This document shows, piece after piece, positions 63,240 through 64,000 of a DNA stretch of 64,000 bases. The DNA comes from Pelagibacteraceae bacterium AG-345-F21. GTDB taxonomy: Bacteria; Pseudomonadota; Alphaproteobacteria; Pelagibacterales; Pelagibacteraceae. Within the stretch, counting starts at the first letter, position 1, and each line of letters starts with the position of its first letter. Below the pieces are notes generated by a model. That model worked only from the letters and a program-made list of their open reading frames with translations. It was not told where the DNA came from and did no database searches. A program made the position numbers and the translations under genes. The stretch covers positions 1-64,000 of the forward strand of contig QCAW01000005.1 of NCBI GenBank assembly GCA_003281795.1, given 5' to 3'.

Positions 63240-64000
63240 ATTCGTTATTTCGTAGTACTTTTCAGGTTTTACGTCCGAAGGTCTATGTTCAAGATTAAGA
63301 TCTTTAATTTCTTTCAATTTATCATGAGATTTAAAAATTTTTATTAGATTTTTATTTATCATTTTTCTTCTGTTTGAAAACAACAAATTTGTAATTTTTT
63401 CCAAATTTTCAATATTTTTAATTTTATTAATTTTTGTAATTTTTCTTTTAAAATGCAAAACTGAAGAAGTTACTTTTGGTTTTGGATAAAAACAATTGGG
63501 CGATACATCAAATTTTTTATAAATATCAAGATTGTAGTTTGCTAAGACTGCTAACCGTCCATAATTTTTAGTCCCGAATTTTCCAGATATTCTATCTGCC
63601 AATTCTTTTTGAAACATAAAAATTAAATCTGTATATTTAATAGGTCTTTTTTTAAATTTTATTATTTTTACTAAAATTTGAGAAGAAATATTATATGGTA
63701 AATTTCCAAATATAATTGAATTTTCTTTTATTTTTTTTTCTAAGTCAAATTTTAGAACATCTTCATTAAAAATATTTATTTTTTTATTACCACGATATTG
63801 AGACTTTAAATGTTCTGATAGTTTATTATCTTTTTCAATTAAAGTAAGGGATTTTGGATCTTTAGATAAAATAATTTTAGTTAAAGAACCTTTTCCAGGA
63901 CCTATTTCAATAATATTTTTATTTTTGATATTTAAAATATTTACTATTTTGTAAATTATATATAAATCATTTAAATAGTTTTGACCCAATGACTTTTTAG
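63222..64000 (-). CDS. rsmA: 16S rRNA (adenine1518/1519-N6)-dimethyltransferase, 5' end truncated by the window edge
   Basis: KKSLGQNYLND continues open to the window end; IEIGPGKGSLTKIIL; FGNLPYNISSQIL. Confidence 0.93.
   Translation of the reverse strand, partial: KKSLGQNYLNDLYIIYKIVNILNIKNKNIIEIGPGKGSLTKIILSKDPKSLTLIEKDNKLSEHLKSQYRGNKKINIFNEDVLKFDLEKKIKENSIIFGNLPYNISSQILVKIIKFKKRPIKYTDLIFMFQKELADRISGKFGTKNYGRLAVLANYNLDIYKKFDVSPNCFYPKPKVTSSVLHFKRKITKINKIKNIENLEKITNLLFSNRRKMINKNLIKIFKSHDKLKEIKDLNLEHRPSDVKPEKYYEITNLFERN

Noticed and set aside
1-64000. CRISPR array, prophage, transposase, toxin-antitoxin or restriction system
   Set aside because: No regularly spaced repeats and no diagnostic proteins in the ORF track.

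Overview
AT-rich, very gene-dense alphaproteobacterial chromosome segment that looks like SAR11/Pelagibacterales. The call rests on gene content, near-zero intergenic spacing, and a proteorhodopsin-ferredoxin-FNR-like cluster. Nearly all of it is core metabolism and housekeeping: thiD, purA, rpoH, rluD, xseB-ispA-dxs, aroC, pdxH, glyQS, ppdK, nadA/nadC, sodB, prpE, recA, alaS, icd, psd-pssA, guaB/guaA, panB, purF-cvpA, dnaB-rplI-rpsR-rpsF, fabD/fabG-acpP-gmk and rsmA (cut by the window edge). There are two tRNAs (Arg-TCG, Leu-GAG). No CRISPR array, phage, transposon or obvious defence system was seen, and I do not claim a novel multi-gene system. The points most worth a second look are: (1) acpP is present but has an in-frame TAA at codon 10, in a fatty-acid locus where fabD and fabG are one ORF and fabF is absent; (2) pssA appears split from its translationally coupled start by a 9-A homopolymer; (3) the IMP dehydrogenase lacks the CBS/Bateman module; (4) all ten convergent gene pairs abut or overlap, five sharing a 4-nt TTAR in which the two stop codons interlock; (5) a perfect 18-bp palindrome and a strong Shine-Dalgarno precede a Gln-tuned (blue-type) proteorhodopsin; (6) an unlisted 38-aa membrane microprotein ORF follows rhlE; (7) a strong hairpin lies between an aldehyde dehydrogenase and DUF779. 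All calls come from reading the sequence and supplied translations; no searches were run.
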